Of a stretch of 49,854 nt of DNA, positions 35,568 through 44,047 are shown piece by piece; the stretch's first letter is position 1; every line of letters begins with the position of its first letter. The notes under the pieces are model-generated. The model was given only the letters and a program-made list of their open reading frames with translations. It made no database searches and was not told where the DNA came from. The stretch comes from Roseicyclus sp. (GTDB lineage Bacteria; Pseudomonadota; Alphaproteobacteria; Rhodobacterales; Rhodobacteraceae). The position numbers and the translations under genes were made by a program. The stretch is from positions 1 to 49,854 of the forward strand of contig JAGYJU010000015.1 in the NCBI GenBank assembly GCA_018401965.1, written 5' to 3'.

Positions 35568-36054
35568 GCGGCGGGGCAAGATCGGCGGCGGCCAGGTGGA
35601 ATGCGCGGCCGAACCCGCCGTTCAGAAACCCCGCCACAGGGTCGAACCGCACCAGCCCGAAATCGGTGAAATCATAGTAAAGCTGCGCCTTGGGATAGTG
35701 GTGCAGGTAATGCGCCCGCAGGCTCGTCTTGTCCGCCGCCCCCGCGCGGGCCTGAAGCGTCAGGCGCGGATGGGTCAGCGGGTCGCCCCGCGCCCCCGGT
35801 TCCCCGATCAACAGCGAACACGAGGGATTTGCGGCAAGTGCCGCCGTATGGGCCGACAGCGTCGATATCAGCGTGAGCGGCGCGCCATCCGGGCCGGGCA
35901 CAAGCGCCACGCGGGTGACCATCGGCGCGCCGCTCGCGGGGTCGATCACGCCAAGCGCGGCAAAGCGTGCGCCTGCGATCAGCCCCTGCGCCAGCGCGCG
36001 CGCGGCATCATCGGTGGGCCGGATCGGATCGGATTTGGGCGCGGCTTCTGTCAT
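35536..36054 (-). CDS. HugZ-like / pyridoxamine-phosphate-oxidase-fold protein
   Basis: A 172-aa split-barrel flavin- or haem-binding-type protein. The PNPOx-like core is visible in GARFAALGVIDPASGAPMVTRVALVPG, LISTLSAHTAALAANPSCSLLIGE and RLTLQARAGA, and the tail LYYDFTDFGLVRFDPVAGFLNGGFGRAF is typical of HugZ-related proteins, some of which degrade haem. Whether haem is the ligand here is not shown. It reads towards the DUF427 gene and away from the AhpD-like gene. Confidence 0.82.
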   Translation of the reverse strand: MTEAAPKSDPIRPTDDAARALAQGLIAGARFAALGVIDPASGAPMVTRVALVPGPDGAPLTLISTLSAHTAALAANPSCSLLIGEPGARGDPLTHPRLTLQARAGAADKTSLRAHYLHHYPKAQLYYDFTDFGLVRFDPVAGFLNGGFGRAFHLAAADLAPPLTNAACPPPP

Positions 36055-36250
36055 GGGGCAACCCTAGCATGGATCGCGCCGCAGGCCAGATGCGGCGGCA
36101 CATGCGGCGCTGGCCAAGAACGTGGCAGGGCAGCAACGCCCGCCGCCATTTTGTCATGTGCGCTGTCAACAAACCCCTGACCTGCCTTGCGCCTGCCCGC
36201 CCGTCGCGTCAGCGTGGGGGCTGCCGCGACCATCCGGGGGGAAATCTGTC

Positions 36251-36850
36251 ATGGCTTTGGTTCCGCCACTTGTCGAAGATGCGATGGACGCCGATCTGTG
36301 CGGCCATGTGCAATTCTTCAAAGGCCCGCTTGGGGTGATCCCCAACTCGGTGCGCACCATGGCGCACCGGGCCCCGATCGCGCGTGCCTTTACCGATCTG
36401 AACGTGGCGGTGATGACCGATTACGGGTCTGGCGTGACGCCGGAATTCAAGCGTTTGCTGGGGTATGTGTCCAGCTTTGCCTCGGGGTGCCTGTATTGCC
36501 AGGCGCATATGATCCTTGCCTCTGAACGGTTCAACGCCACCGAGGACCGGCTGGCCGGCGTGTTCGATTTCGAAGCCTCGGATGCCTTTACCGACGCGGA
36601 AAAGGCCGCGCTGGCCTTTGCCCATGCGGCGACGCAGGTGCCCAATGCCGTCACGCCCGAGATCGGCGCGCGGTTGCGCGGCCATTGGGATGACGGGCAG
36701 ATCGTGGAAATCATGGGGGTTGTCGCCTTGTTCGGCTACCTGAACCGTTGGAACGATTCGATGGGGTCGGCGTTGGAGGATTTGCCGATCACCAAGGGTG
36801 AAGCGCGGCTGGCAGGTGCCACCGGCTGGAGCGTGGGCAAACACCGATGA
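36251..36850 (+). CDS. Carboxymuconolactone decarboxylase/AhpD-family protein
   Basis: A 199-aa alkylhydroperoxidase-D-like protein. The redox motif is CLYCQAH (Cys80, Cys83, His86), preceded by VSSFASG, as in peroxidase-type members that detoxify peroxides by a dithiol mechanism. FTDAEKAALAFAHAATQVP and VEIMGVVALFGYLNRWND are family blocks. The ATG at 36251 follows the stretch GGGGGGAA with acceptable spacing. Its stop overlaps the next start as ATGA (36847-36850), a sign of coupled translation. Confidence 0.88.
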   Translation: MALVPPLVEDAMDADLCGHVQFFKGPLGVIPNSVRTMAHRAPIARAFTDLNVAVMTDYGSGVTPEFKRLLGYVSSFASGCLYCQAHMILASERFNATEDRLAGVFDFEASDAFTDAEKAALAFAHAATQVPNAVTPEIGARLRGHWDDGQIVEIMGVVALFGYLNRWNDSMGSALEDLPITKGEARLAGATGWSVGKHR

Positions 36851-37683
36851 CCGAGCTTTCCGGCCTTGTGCGTGACGCTTTGCGGGTGCGCGGCGAACCG
36901 ATCAGTCGGCTTGGCTATTTCTGCGTGCCGTTTCGCCCTGCCGAAGGCCCCTTGGCCGACAAGGTGATCAAGACCTATCGCGGCGGGCGCGACCCGGATG
37001 TGCTGGAACAACTGGGCCGCCGCCATACCGCCTATGTCGAGCTGTTGCGATGGGCCGGGGTGCGCCTGCCGGATACGCGGTTCCTGATCCTGAACGAGGC
37101 GGGCTACATGCAGCCGGTCATCGTGCAGGATGCCATCGACGAGGCGCTGTTGCTGCGCCCCCAGATCGAGGCGGCCGAATTGCCGGTGGTTCTGACCCTG
37201 CTGGAGGGGGCGGCGCGCAGCATCGCGGAGTTCTGGGCGCGCGTCGCGCAGCGCCCGGAACGCATCGGCTATCACCCCTCGATCCGCAATTTCGCCTATG
37301 ATGCCGAGGGGCCGATTTTCTTCGACACCTTCCCGCCGCTGATCGGCTATTCGCGCGAGGACATGGGGCGGCTGTTGCTGCGGTTTTCAGAGGCCGGGCT
37401 GGTGCGCACCATGGGCGCGGTCCTGCCCGAACGCATCCGCGCGATCCAGGATGAATGGTATTCGCCCTCCGGCACCATCGTCGGGTTGATCGGCAGCGCG
37501 GTGCGGTTGCGCCCCGATGATGGGCCGGCGATCCTGGATTGGGCGCGCGGCTTTGCCGATGGCCAGCTTGACGGGGCGATCCGGCTGGAGGTTCTGGCCG
37601 ATCTGGACCGGCCACCGCGCCTGCCCGCGTTCTGGACCGGCACGCGCCGCCTGCTCGGGTTGGAAGGCAAGCCGAATGTCTGA
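36847..37683 (+). CDS. Uncharacterised protein, DUF6206-like, with a kinase-like HxxxxN...D pattern
   Basis: A 278-aa soluble protein with no confident family. KVIKTYRGGRDPDVLEQLGR resembles the lysine-bearing strand and helix of protein- or aminoglycoside-kinase folds, and YHPSIRNFAYDAEGPIFFDTFPP resembles their catalytic-loop/metal-binding region (N...F-D-T-F-P-P). I tentatively connect it to DUF6206. It is translationally coupled to the AhpD-like gene upstream (ATGA) and overlaps trmL downstream by eight bases, so the three are made together. Kinase activity is a guess from fold-level resemblance only. Confidence 0.6.
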   Translation: MTELSGLVRDALRVRGEPISRLGYFCVPFRPAEGPLADKVIKTYRGGRDPDVLEQLGRRHTAYVELLRWAGVRLPDTRFLILNEAGYMQPVIVQDAIDEALLLRPQIEAAELPVVLTLLEGAARSIAEFWARVAQRPERIGYHPSIRNFAYDAEGPIFFDTFPPLIGYSREDMGRLLLRFSEAGLVRTMGAVLPERIRAIQDEWYSPSGTIVGLIGSAVRLRPDDGPAILDWARGFADGQLDGAIRLEVLADLDRPPRLPAFWTGTRRLLGLEGKPNV

Positions 37684-38158
37684 TCCCGCGCGGGGGGACA
37701 TGAAGGTCGTTCTGGTCACCCCCGAAATCCCCGGCAACACCGGCAGCGTCGGGCGCAGCTGCGTGGCGCTCGACCTCGAATTGATCCTGATCCGGCCCTA
37801 CGGGTTTGACATCACGGACAAGACGGTGCGCCGCGCGGGGCTGGATTACTGGCAGCATGTGCGGCTGTCGGAATATGACGATTGGGCCGCGTTCCTGGCC
37901 AGCCGCGCGCCGCGCCGCGACCAGTTGTTCTTCTTCGAGGATGACGGCACCGGCGGCACCGTCTACGACCCGGTGTATCCGCCCGATGCCTACCTGGTTT
38001 TCGGCCGCGAAACCCAGGGGTTGCAGCCGGAAATCCTGGCCGGGATGGCGGATCGCATCTTTCGCTTGCCGATGCGGTCGCCGCATATCCGGTCGCTCAA
38101 CCTGGCCAATGCGGCAACGGCGGTTCTGTACCAGGCGATGCGGGGCTACCTGTCCTGA
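37676..38158 (+). CDS. trmL: tRNA (cytidine(34)-2'-O)-methyltransferase
   Basis: A 160-aa SPOUT-fold methyltransferase that 2'-O-methylates the wobble nucleotide of certain tRNA-Leu species. The three SPOUT motifs are present: TPEIPGNTGSVGRS, LVFGRETQGL and SLNLANAATAVLYQAM, the last two forming the trefoil knot that binds S-adenosylmethionine. The start at 37676 (MSDPARGDMKVV) overlaps the preceding gene; the ATG at 37700 (MKVVLVTPE) would also give a complete domain. Confidence 0.93.
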   Translation: MSDPARGDMKVVLVTPEIPGNTGSVGRSCVALDLELILIRPYGFDITDKTVRRAGLDYWQHVRLSEYDDWAAFLASRAPRRDQLFFFEDDGTGGTVYDPVYPPDAYLVFGRETQGLQPEILAGMADRIFRLPMRSPHIRSLNLANAATAVLYQAMRGYLS

Positions 38159-38214
38159 TCCCGTGACAATCGGGGGTGCGGCTTGGTAGGGTGGTCGCCA
38201 AAGGAGATCCAGCC

Positions 38215-38568
38215 ATGCCCGCGCCACGCCCCGCGACCCAGAGGCCAATGGCGTCTGAACCGCCGCAAGACGGTCCCGGTTCCGATCGCGCCCCCGATGC
38301 GCTGGCGCAGGAACTGCGCGCGCTGCGGCAGGAACTGACCCAGTTGCGCCAGCACCGGATGGTTGTTATCTATCAATCGGTGCCACGTGTCTTGCTGCTG
38401 CGGCTGGCCAGCGGGATGGCGATGGGGCTTGGCACCGTGATCGGTGCAACGGTGTTGTTGTCGCTGATCATCTGGGGGCTGAGCCAGATCGAATTCATCC
38501 CGATCATCGGCGACTGGGCGGTACGCATCGCGGGCGAAATCCAGGCCCTGACGGGGTCGGCTGAATAG
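38215..38568 (+). CDS. DUF5665-type single-span membrane protein
   Basis: A 117-aa protein with a proline-rich N terminus, a short coiled-coil heptad segment (ALAQELRALRQELTQLRQH) and a C-terminal transmembrane region (MGLGTVIGATVLLSLIIWGL) followed by IPIIGDWAVRIAGEIQ. The arrangement corresponds to DUF5665. AAGGAG is eight bases upstream of the ATG. No function is known. Confidence 0.78.
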   Translation: MPAPRPATQRPMASEPPQDGPGSDRAPDALAQELRALRQELTQLRQHRMVVIYQSVPRVLLLRLASGMAMGLGTVIGATVLLSLIIWGLSQIEFIPIIGDWAVRIAGEIQALTGSAE

Positions 38569-38642
38569 GCTTTTCCTATCGGTATTGTGCGCAGGTCGGT
38601 CTTTCCTATCTGCGGTGATGTAACCGGCAGGAGAGATATCAG

Positions 38643-38915
38643 ATGCAATGCCCCGTTGATGGAACCACCCTTGTCATGGCCGACCGCCAAGGGGTCGAGA
38701 TCGATTATTGCCCGCAATGCCGGGGTGTCTGGCTGGACCGGGGCGAACTGGACAAGATCATCGAACGATCCGCCCCGGCTGCCGCCCCCGCCCGGTCTGC
38801 CCCGCCGCCGCCCGCGCCGGGCTATGGGCAGGATCCCGGCTATGGCGATCAGGCACGCGGCTATGACAAGAAAAAGCGGCGCGGCTCCTTCCTGGACGAC
38901 ATTTTCGATTTCTGA
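38643..38915 (+). CDS. Zinc-ribbon (zf-TFIIB) protein
   Basis: A 90-aa protein with an N-terminal TFIIB-type zinc ribbon: CPVDG (Cys3) and CPQCRGVWLDRGELDKI, followed by a low-complexity proline/glycine/tyrosine linker and a basic-then-acidic tail (KKKRRGSFLDDIFDF). The family is widespread and uncharacterised. GGAGAG precedes the ATG. It is convergent with the molybdenum hydroxylase gene, with only 22 bp between stops. Confidence 0.88.
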   Translation: MQCPVDGTTLVMADRQGVEIDYCPQCRGVWLDRGELDKIIERSAPAAAPARSAPPPPAPGYGQDPGYGDQARGYDKKKRRGSFLDDIFDF

Positions 38916-38937
38916 CGCAGCCCCCCCGCGCCGCCGG

Positions 38938-41036
38938 TCAGCCGTTCAGGGCCTCCCACAGCCGGGCGGACGAAAAGGGCATCTGCGGCGCGGGTTTCCC
39001 GGTGGGGCGGAACGCGTCGGACACGGCGTTCATCAGGGCGGCGGGGGCGCCCGTGGTCGCCGCCTCGCCCACGCCCTTGGCCCCCAGGGGTTCATCGGGC
39101 TGGGGGTTTCGGATTGTGACAGGGTCAGCGGCGGCAAGTCGTCGGCCCGCGGCATGGCGTAATCCATGAAACTGCCGGTCAACAGCTGCCCGTCCCGATC
39201 CAGCGCGATCGCCTCCAGCATGGTTTCACCGACCGCTTGCGCAAAGCCGCCCCGGATCTGGCCTTCGACCTGCATCGGGTTGACGATCACGCCGGTGTCG
39301 TCATGCCCATGCGCCCGGATCAGGCGCGGCGTGCCGGTCTCGGGATCGATCTGCACGAGGGCCGCATAGGCGCCAAAGGCCCAGGCTTGGCCCGCCACCT
39401 CGTATTTGCTGTCGGCGGTCAGGGGCAGGGGGGACCCCGCCGCGCGGGCGGCCGTGATCTTGGCGCAGGCATCCAGCAAGGCGCTGCCGCCGATGGCGGT
39501 GGCCCGGCTTCCGACCGCGCCGACGCCCTCGCGCGCGGTGCCGGTATCGCCCGCATCCAGCGTGATCCCCGCCATGGGAACCCCCAGCGCATCGCTGGCC
39601 AGCTGCGAAAACGCGGTCAGGCGGCCATGCCCCTGCTGGGTCGCGCCGGTGACGATATGGGCGGTGCCATCCGCGTTCAGCGTGACACGCGCATATTCCC
39701 AGCCCGCCGCCGAGGGATCGACGTAAAAGGCGACACCCAGGCCCGCGATACCGCCCGCCGCCCGGATCGCATCGCGCTCTGCGCGCATCGCGTCCAGATC
39801 TGCCGCCTGTGCAAAGGCATCGAGCGCTGCGGCGTAATCGCCGCTGTCCAGCGTGTTGCCGGTGGCGGTGTCATGGGGCAGGGCATCGGCCGGCAAAAGG
39901 TTGCGCTTGCGCAGGGTGATCGGGTCGATGCCCGTCGCGGCGGCGGCCTCGTCGATCAGGCGTTCCATGATCACATTCGCCTCGGGGCGGCCCGCGCCGC
40001 GGTAGATGCCGACCGGTGGACTGGCATGGGTCACCACCTCTGCCTCGATGTCGAGCGCGGGGATGATATAGGCCGAGGGCAGGATGCGCGCGGCATTATA
40101 GGCGGGCATCAGGCCCGTGCCCGACACCCAGCCGCCCACCGGCGCCTCGATCCGCGCCTCGAGCGCCAGAAACCGGCCCCCTGCGTCGAGCGCCAGCCGC
40201 CCGCGCGATGTCAGGCCGCGCCCATGGCCCGCCGACAGAAATTCCTCGGACCGGGTGGCGATCCAGCGGGTGTCGCGCTGGAACTGCATCGCGGCCCAGA
40301 TGGCAAAGATTTCTTCGGGGTAGGAAAATCCCTTCATCCCGAACCCGCCGCCGACATCGGGCGCGACCACCCGCACCCGGTCGGGATCCAGTTGCAGGAT
40401 GCGCGTCAGATCGTTCTTGGTGCGATGCGGTGTCTGGGTGGATTGGAAGATCGTGACGCCCTCGGTCACGGGGTCATATTGCACCGCCACGCCGCGCGGC
40501 TCCATCGGCGAGGGCGCGACGCGGGGATGGTGGGTTTGCACGCTGACGACATGGGCGGCGGCCGCAAAGGCGCGCGCGGCGTCGCCGGTCTGCCAGCGGC
40601 GCTGCGCGATGCGGCGGGGGTCGGGCAGGTCCGCATCCGCGATGTCCAGCGTGATCAGATCGACCGCATCGGCGGCCTGCGCGGCGCTGTCGGCCAGAAC
40701 CGCCACCACCGGTTCGCCCACGGCGCTCACCCGGTCGCGGGCCAAAAGCGGAAAGGGCAGGGTTTCAAGAATCTCCAGCACCGGTTGCACATCGGGCGGC
40801 ACGGTCGGTTGCAGATCGGCGCCGGTGATCACCGCGACCACGCCGGGCGCGTCTTGTGCCGCCGCGATGTCGATGCCCAGGATCTGCCCGGCCGCGACCG
40901 GGCTGCGCAGAAAGGCGATATGCAGCGGCGCGGTCAGGGCGATATCGGCGGTATAGCGCCCCCGGCCCGTCAACAGCGCCGGGTCTTCGCGCCGGGGAAT
41001 CGGGGCGCCTGTGGCGCGGGTCATGGGCTTGTTCAT
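38938..41036 (-). CDS. Molybdopterin-binding large subunit of a xanthine dehydrogenase/CO dehydrogenase-family hydroxylase, frameshifted near the C terminus
   Basis: A molybdenum hydroxylase large subunit (CoxL/XdhB-like). Intact portions include RREDPALLTGRGRYTADI, APDVGGGFGMKG, GIYRGAGRPEAN and GATQQGHGRLTAF. The continuous frame goes astray after PSPMNP and stops at 39033. With one G restored in the run at 39087-39090 it continues LGAKGVGEAATTGAPAA and ends after LWEALNG at 38938, giving 699 residues. The lost part holds GVGE, whose glutamate is the catalytic base of this family. No small (2Fe-2S) or FAD subunit gene is next to it. Either a sequencing error or an inactivated gene; see the findings. 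Confidence 0.85.
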
Positions 41037-41111
41037 CGCGGTCCCCTGTCTTTCTGTCGCTTGGCGGTGATACTGTGCCTTTCGGCGTGAATGGCAAGGC
41101 GGGGGGTGAAC

Positions 41112-41878
41112 ATGCGGCTGGCGATGATCGGGGCGGGCAGTATCGGGGCTTGGGTGGCGGGGGCGCTGGCGCGCGACGGGATCGCACCCGAGGCGGTGAT
41201 CCTGCGCGGGGCTGGCCCCGCCGGCCTGCACGTCGTGCGATCCGTGGCTGACTTGCCCCCGGGCATCACCCACCTGGTCGATTGCGCCGGGCATTCCGGG
41301 CTGGCCGCGCATGGGCCTTTGGCCCTGGCGGCAGGGATCGACGTGATCAGCCTGTCGCTGGGCGCGCTGGCCGATGCGGGGCTGGCGGCAGAGCTGGCCG
41401 ATGCGGCCCGTGCCGGGGGCGCGCGTCTGCACCTGGCCAGTGGCGCCATCGGCGGGCTGGATGCGCTGCGCGCGGCAGCGGCGGGGGCTTGGACGCCGTG
41501 CGCTACACCGGGCGCAAGCCGCCGCTGGGCTGGGCCGGATCGCCCGCCGAGGCGGTGCTGGACCTGGCCGGCCTGACCGCCCCTGCCACCCATTTCGAGG
41601 GCAGCGCGCGCGATGCGGCGCTGACCTATCCGAAAAACGCCAATGTTGCCGCGGCGGTGGCGCTGGCCGGGCTGGGGTTTGACGCCACGCAGGCCCGCCT
41701 GATCGCCGATCCGGGGGCTGTGGGAAACATCCATGACATCGAGGCCGAAGGCGCTTTTGGTCGGTTCCGGTTCGAGATCATCGGCGCGGCCCTGCCGGGC
41801 AATCCGAAAAGTTCGGCCCTTGCCGCGATGAGCGTTCTGGCCGAAATCCGGCGTCTGCGGGCCGGGGTGTCGACCTGA
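41112..41878 (+). CDS. nadX: Aspartate dehydrogenase (DUF108/NadX-like), frameshifted
   Basis: An NAD(P)-dependent L-aspartate dehydrogenase-like protein, the alternative first step of NAD synthesis where NadB is absent. The N terminus [19 protein letters not shown] is a Rossmann GxGxxG motif. The frame breaks after [12 protein letters not shown]: restoring one G in the run 41483-41487 gives [21 protein letters not shown] and a 255-aa protein ending RRLRAGVST, with the C-terminal [18 protein letters not shown] and [13 protein letters not shown] motifs of the family. It is divergent from the molybdenum hydroxylase. The gene symbol is by family only. Confidence 0.85.
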
Positions 41879-41986
41879 CGGGCGCGACCTGCATCTGGAC
41901 ACGGGGGGCGCGCCTGCTAGGGTCGCGCCGGGCGCGCGGGCCAAGATCGCGCGATATATGGCACAAAATCTGAAAAGGGGCGGATG

Positions 41987-42871
41987 ATGGCAAAACTGGC
42001 ATTCCTGGGGTTGGGCGTGATGGGGGCGCCGATGGCGGCGCATCTGAAGGCGGCAGGCCATGACGTGACCGTCTACAACCGCACCACCGCCAAGGCCGAG
42101 GCTTGGGCGGCCACCCATGGCGGCGCTTTCGCGACGACCCCGCGCGCGGCGGCGGAGGGTTGCGATTTCGTGATGGCCTGCGTCGGCAATGACGATGATC
42201 TGCGCGCGGTCGTGACCGGCCCCGATGGTGCGCTGGCAGGGATGACGCCGGGCGCGGTCTTTGTGGATCACACCACGGTATCGGCCACCGTGACGCGCGA
42301 CTTGGCGGCGATGGCCGCCGAACAGGGCGTGGGCTATGTCGATGCGCCGGTGTCGGGCGGGCAGGCGGGGGCCGAAAACGGCAAGCTGGCCATCATGTGC
42401 GGCGGCGATGCCGCGCATTTTGCGGCCGCCGAACCGGTCATTGCCGCCTATTCCAAGGCCACGGTGCATTTCGGCGATGTCGGCGCGGGGCAATTGACCA
42501 AGATGGTCAACCAGATCTGCATCGCGGGCCTGGTGCAGGCCATGTCCGAAGGCTTGTTCTTTGCGATGGAGGCAGGTCTTGACCCCAAGAAGGTCGCCGA
42601 TCTGGTGGCGCAGGGCGCGGGCGGATCGTGGCAATTGGCCAATCGCGCGGGCACGATGGTGGACAACCAGTTCAACCATGGGTTCGCCGTCGACTGGATG
42701 CGCAAGGATCTGGGCATCGCGCTGGGCCAGGCCAAGGAACTGGGCGTGGCGCTGCCGGTCACGGCGATCGTCGATCAATTCTACGCCGAGGTGCAGCAGA
42801 TGGGCGGCGGGCGCTGGGACACCTCCAGCCTGATCCAGCGCTTTCGCAAGATGACCGGCGGGGCGGTCTGA
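41987..42871 (+). CDS. NAD(P)-dependent beta-hydroxyacid dehydrogenase (3-hydroxyisobutyrate dehydrogenase family)
   Basis: A 294-aa oxidoreductase with the dinucleotide site AFLGLGVMGAPMAAHLKAAGH, the substrate-binding stretch DAPVSGGQAGAENGKL and the catalytic lysine in GAGQLTKMVNQI. The family oxidises 3-hydroxyisobutyrate (valine breakdown) or reduces tartronate semialdehyde; the exact substrate is open. The ATG at 41987 has AAGGGG six bases upstream, better than the ATG immediately before it at 41984. Its stop codon is six bases from the mnmH start, implying one transcript. Confidence 0.9.
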   Translation: MAKLAFLGLGVMGAPMAAHLKAAGHDVTVYNRTTAKAEAWAATHGGAFATTPRAAAEGCDFVMACVGNDDDLRAVVTGPDGALAGMTPGAVFVDHTTVSATVTRDLAAMAAEQGVGYVDAPVSGGQAGAENGKLAIMCGGDAAHFAAAEPVIAAYSKATVHFGDVGAGQLTKMVNQICIAGLVQAMSEGLFFAMEAGLDPKKVADLVAQGAGGSWQLANRAGTMVDNQFNHGFAVDWMRKDLGIALGQAKELGVALPVTAIVDQFYAEVQQMGGGRWDTSSLIQRFRKMTGGAV

Positions 42872-42876
42872 CGATC

Positions 42877-43923
42877 TTGGGCTTTTCCTTTACCGATCTG
42901 GCGTCGCTGCGGGCGGCGGGGTTCGACGCGATCATCGACGTCCGAAGCCCGTCGGAATTCGCCGAGGATCATCTGCCCGGCGCAATTTCCATGCCGGTCC
43001 TGTCGGATGCGGAACGCGCCACGGTCGGCACGATCTACAAGCAGGAAAGCCCGTTCAAGGCCCGCAAGATCGGCGCGGCGTTGGTGGCGCGCAATGCCGC
43101 CCAGCACATCGAAACGCAAATGATGGGCCATGACGGCGGGTGGCGGCCCCTGGTCTATTGCTGGCGCGGCGGGCAGCGATCGGGGTCTTTCGCGTCGATC
43201 CTGCACCAGATCGGCTGGCGCGCCGAGGTGCTGGGGGGCGGCTATCGCACCTGGCGCAGGCATGTGGTCAGCCGCCTCTATGACGCGCAGGTACCGTTTG
43301 CCGTGATCCGGCTGGATGGCTACACCGGCACCGCCAAGACAGAGGTCCTGACCCGTGTCGGCGCGGCAGGCGGGCAGATCATCGACCTCGAAGGCCTGGC
43401 CAACCACCGCGGGTCGATCCTGGGCGATGTGATGGGCGATCAACCCTCGCAAAAGGCGTTCGAATCCGCGCTGATCGGCGCGATGGCGGGGCTGGACCCG
43501 GCCCGCCCCGTGCTGATCGAGGCGGAATCGGCCCGGATCGGCACCCTGCGCCTGCCGCCTGCCCTGTGGGTGGCGATGCGAACTGCCCCCCGCATCGTCC
43601 TTGAGGCGGAACCGGGCGCGCGCGCCCGCTACCTGGCGGGCATCTATGCCGATCTCGTGGCCGACGCCGCCGGGTTGGCGCGGCGGTTGAACGGGCTGCG
43701 CACCATCGCGGGCCATGCCACCGTCGATGGCTGGATCGCCCTGCTGCAGGCGGGGCAGGCCGAGGCGCTGGCCCGTGACCTGATCGAAACCCATTACGAC
43801 CCCGCCTATGGCCGGCTGCGCCGCACCGATGACACGCCCGTTCTGGCCCGGATCGACGCGGGCGCGCTTGATCCGGCAGCGCTTGACGCCGCCGCCCGCG
43901 CCGTCCTGGCCCAGCTGGGCTGA
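42877..43923 (+). CDS. mnmH: tRNA 2-selenouridine synthase
   Basis: A 348-aa two-domain enzyme that replaces the sulfur of 2-thiouridine at the wobble position of tRNA with selenium through a geranylated intermediate. The N-terminal rhodanese domain (AIIDVRSPSEFAEDHLPGA) has the active cysteine in VYCWRGGQRSGS; the C-terminal P-loop domain has GYTGTAKTEVL as Walker A. There is no ATG at the start; a TTG at 42877 (MGFSFTDLASL) fits best, with a CTG at 42868 overlapping the previous stop as alternative. selD is not in the window. Confidence 0.92.
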   Translation: MGFSFTDLASLRAAGFDAIIDVRSPSEFAEDHLPGAISMPVLSDAERATVGTIYKQESPFKARKIGAALVARNAAQHIETQMMGHDGGWRPLVYCWRGGQRSGSFASILHQIGWRAEVLGGGYRTWRRHVVSRLYDAQVPFAVIRLDGYTGTAKTEVLTRVGAAGGQIIDLEGLANHRGSILGDVMGDQPSQKAFESALIGAMAGLDPARPVLIEAESARIGTLRLPPALWVAMRTAPRIVLEAEPGARARYLAGIYADLVADAAGLARRLNGLRTIAGHATVDGWIALLQAGQAEALARDLIETHYDPAYGRLRRTDDTPVLARIDAGALDPAALDAAARAVLAQLG

Positions 43924-43933
43924 ACCGGCCGCG

Positions 43934-43954
43934 TCTTCGTTTCGAAAATATCCC
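43934..43954 (+). repeat. Intergenic repeat core copy 3
   Basis: CGTTTCGAAAATATCCC preceded by TCTT lies just after mnmH and leads into the GC-rich terminator at 43972. The arrangement of core then G-run then GGGGGC/GCCCCC hairpin is the same, inverted, as in copy 1 between gcvH and gcvP. Confidence 0.7.
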
Positions 43955-43971
43955 CGGGGGGAGCGAAGGAC

Positions 43972-43992
43972 GGGGGGCAGCGCCCCCCTTTT
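43972..43992 (+). terminator. Intrinsic terminator between mnmH and valS
   Basis: A G6 run (43972-43977) pairs with a C6 run (43983-43988) over a five-base loop (CAGCG) and is followed directly by TTTT. It ends the mnmH transcript and isolates valS. Confidence 0.75.
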
Positions 43993-44047
43993 CCTCGGGC
44001 CTTCCATCCGCTACCTCACGCCCTGACCGACGAAAGGGACGCCGCCC

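Noticed and set aside
39237..41090. Plus-strand open frame of about 620 codons over the molybdenum hydroxylase gene
   Set aside because: No motif; the minus strand encodes a clear family protein. Its existence is a side effect of GC-rich third positions.
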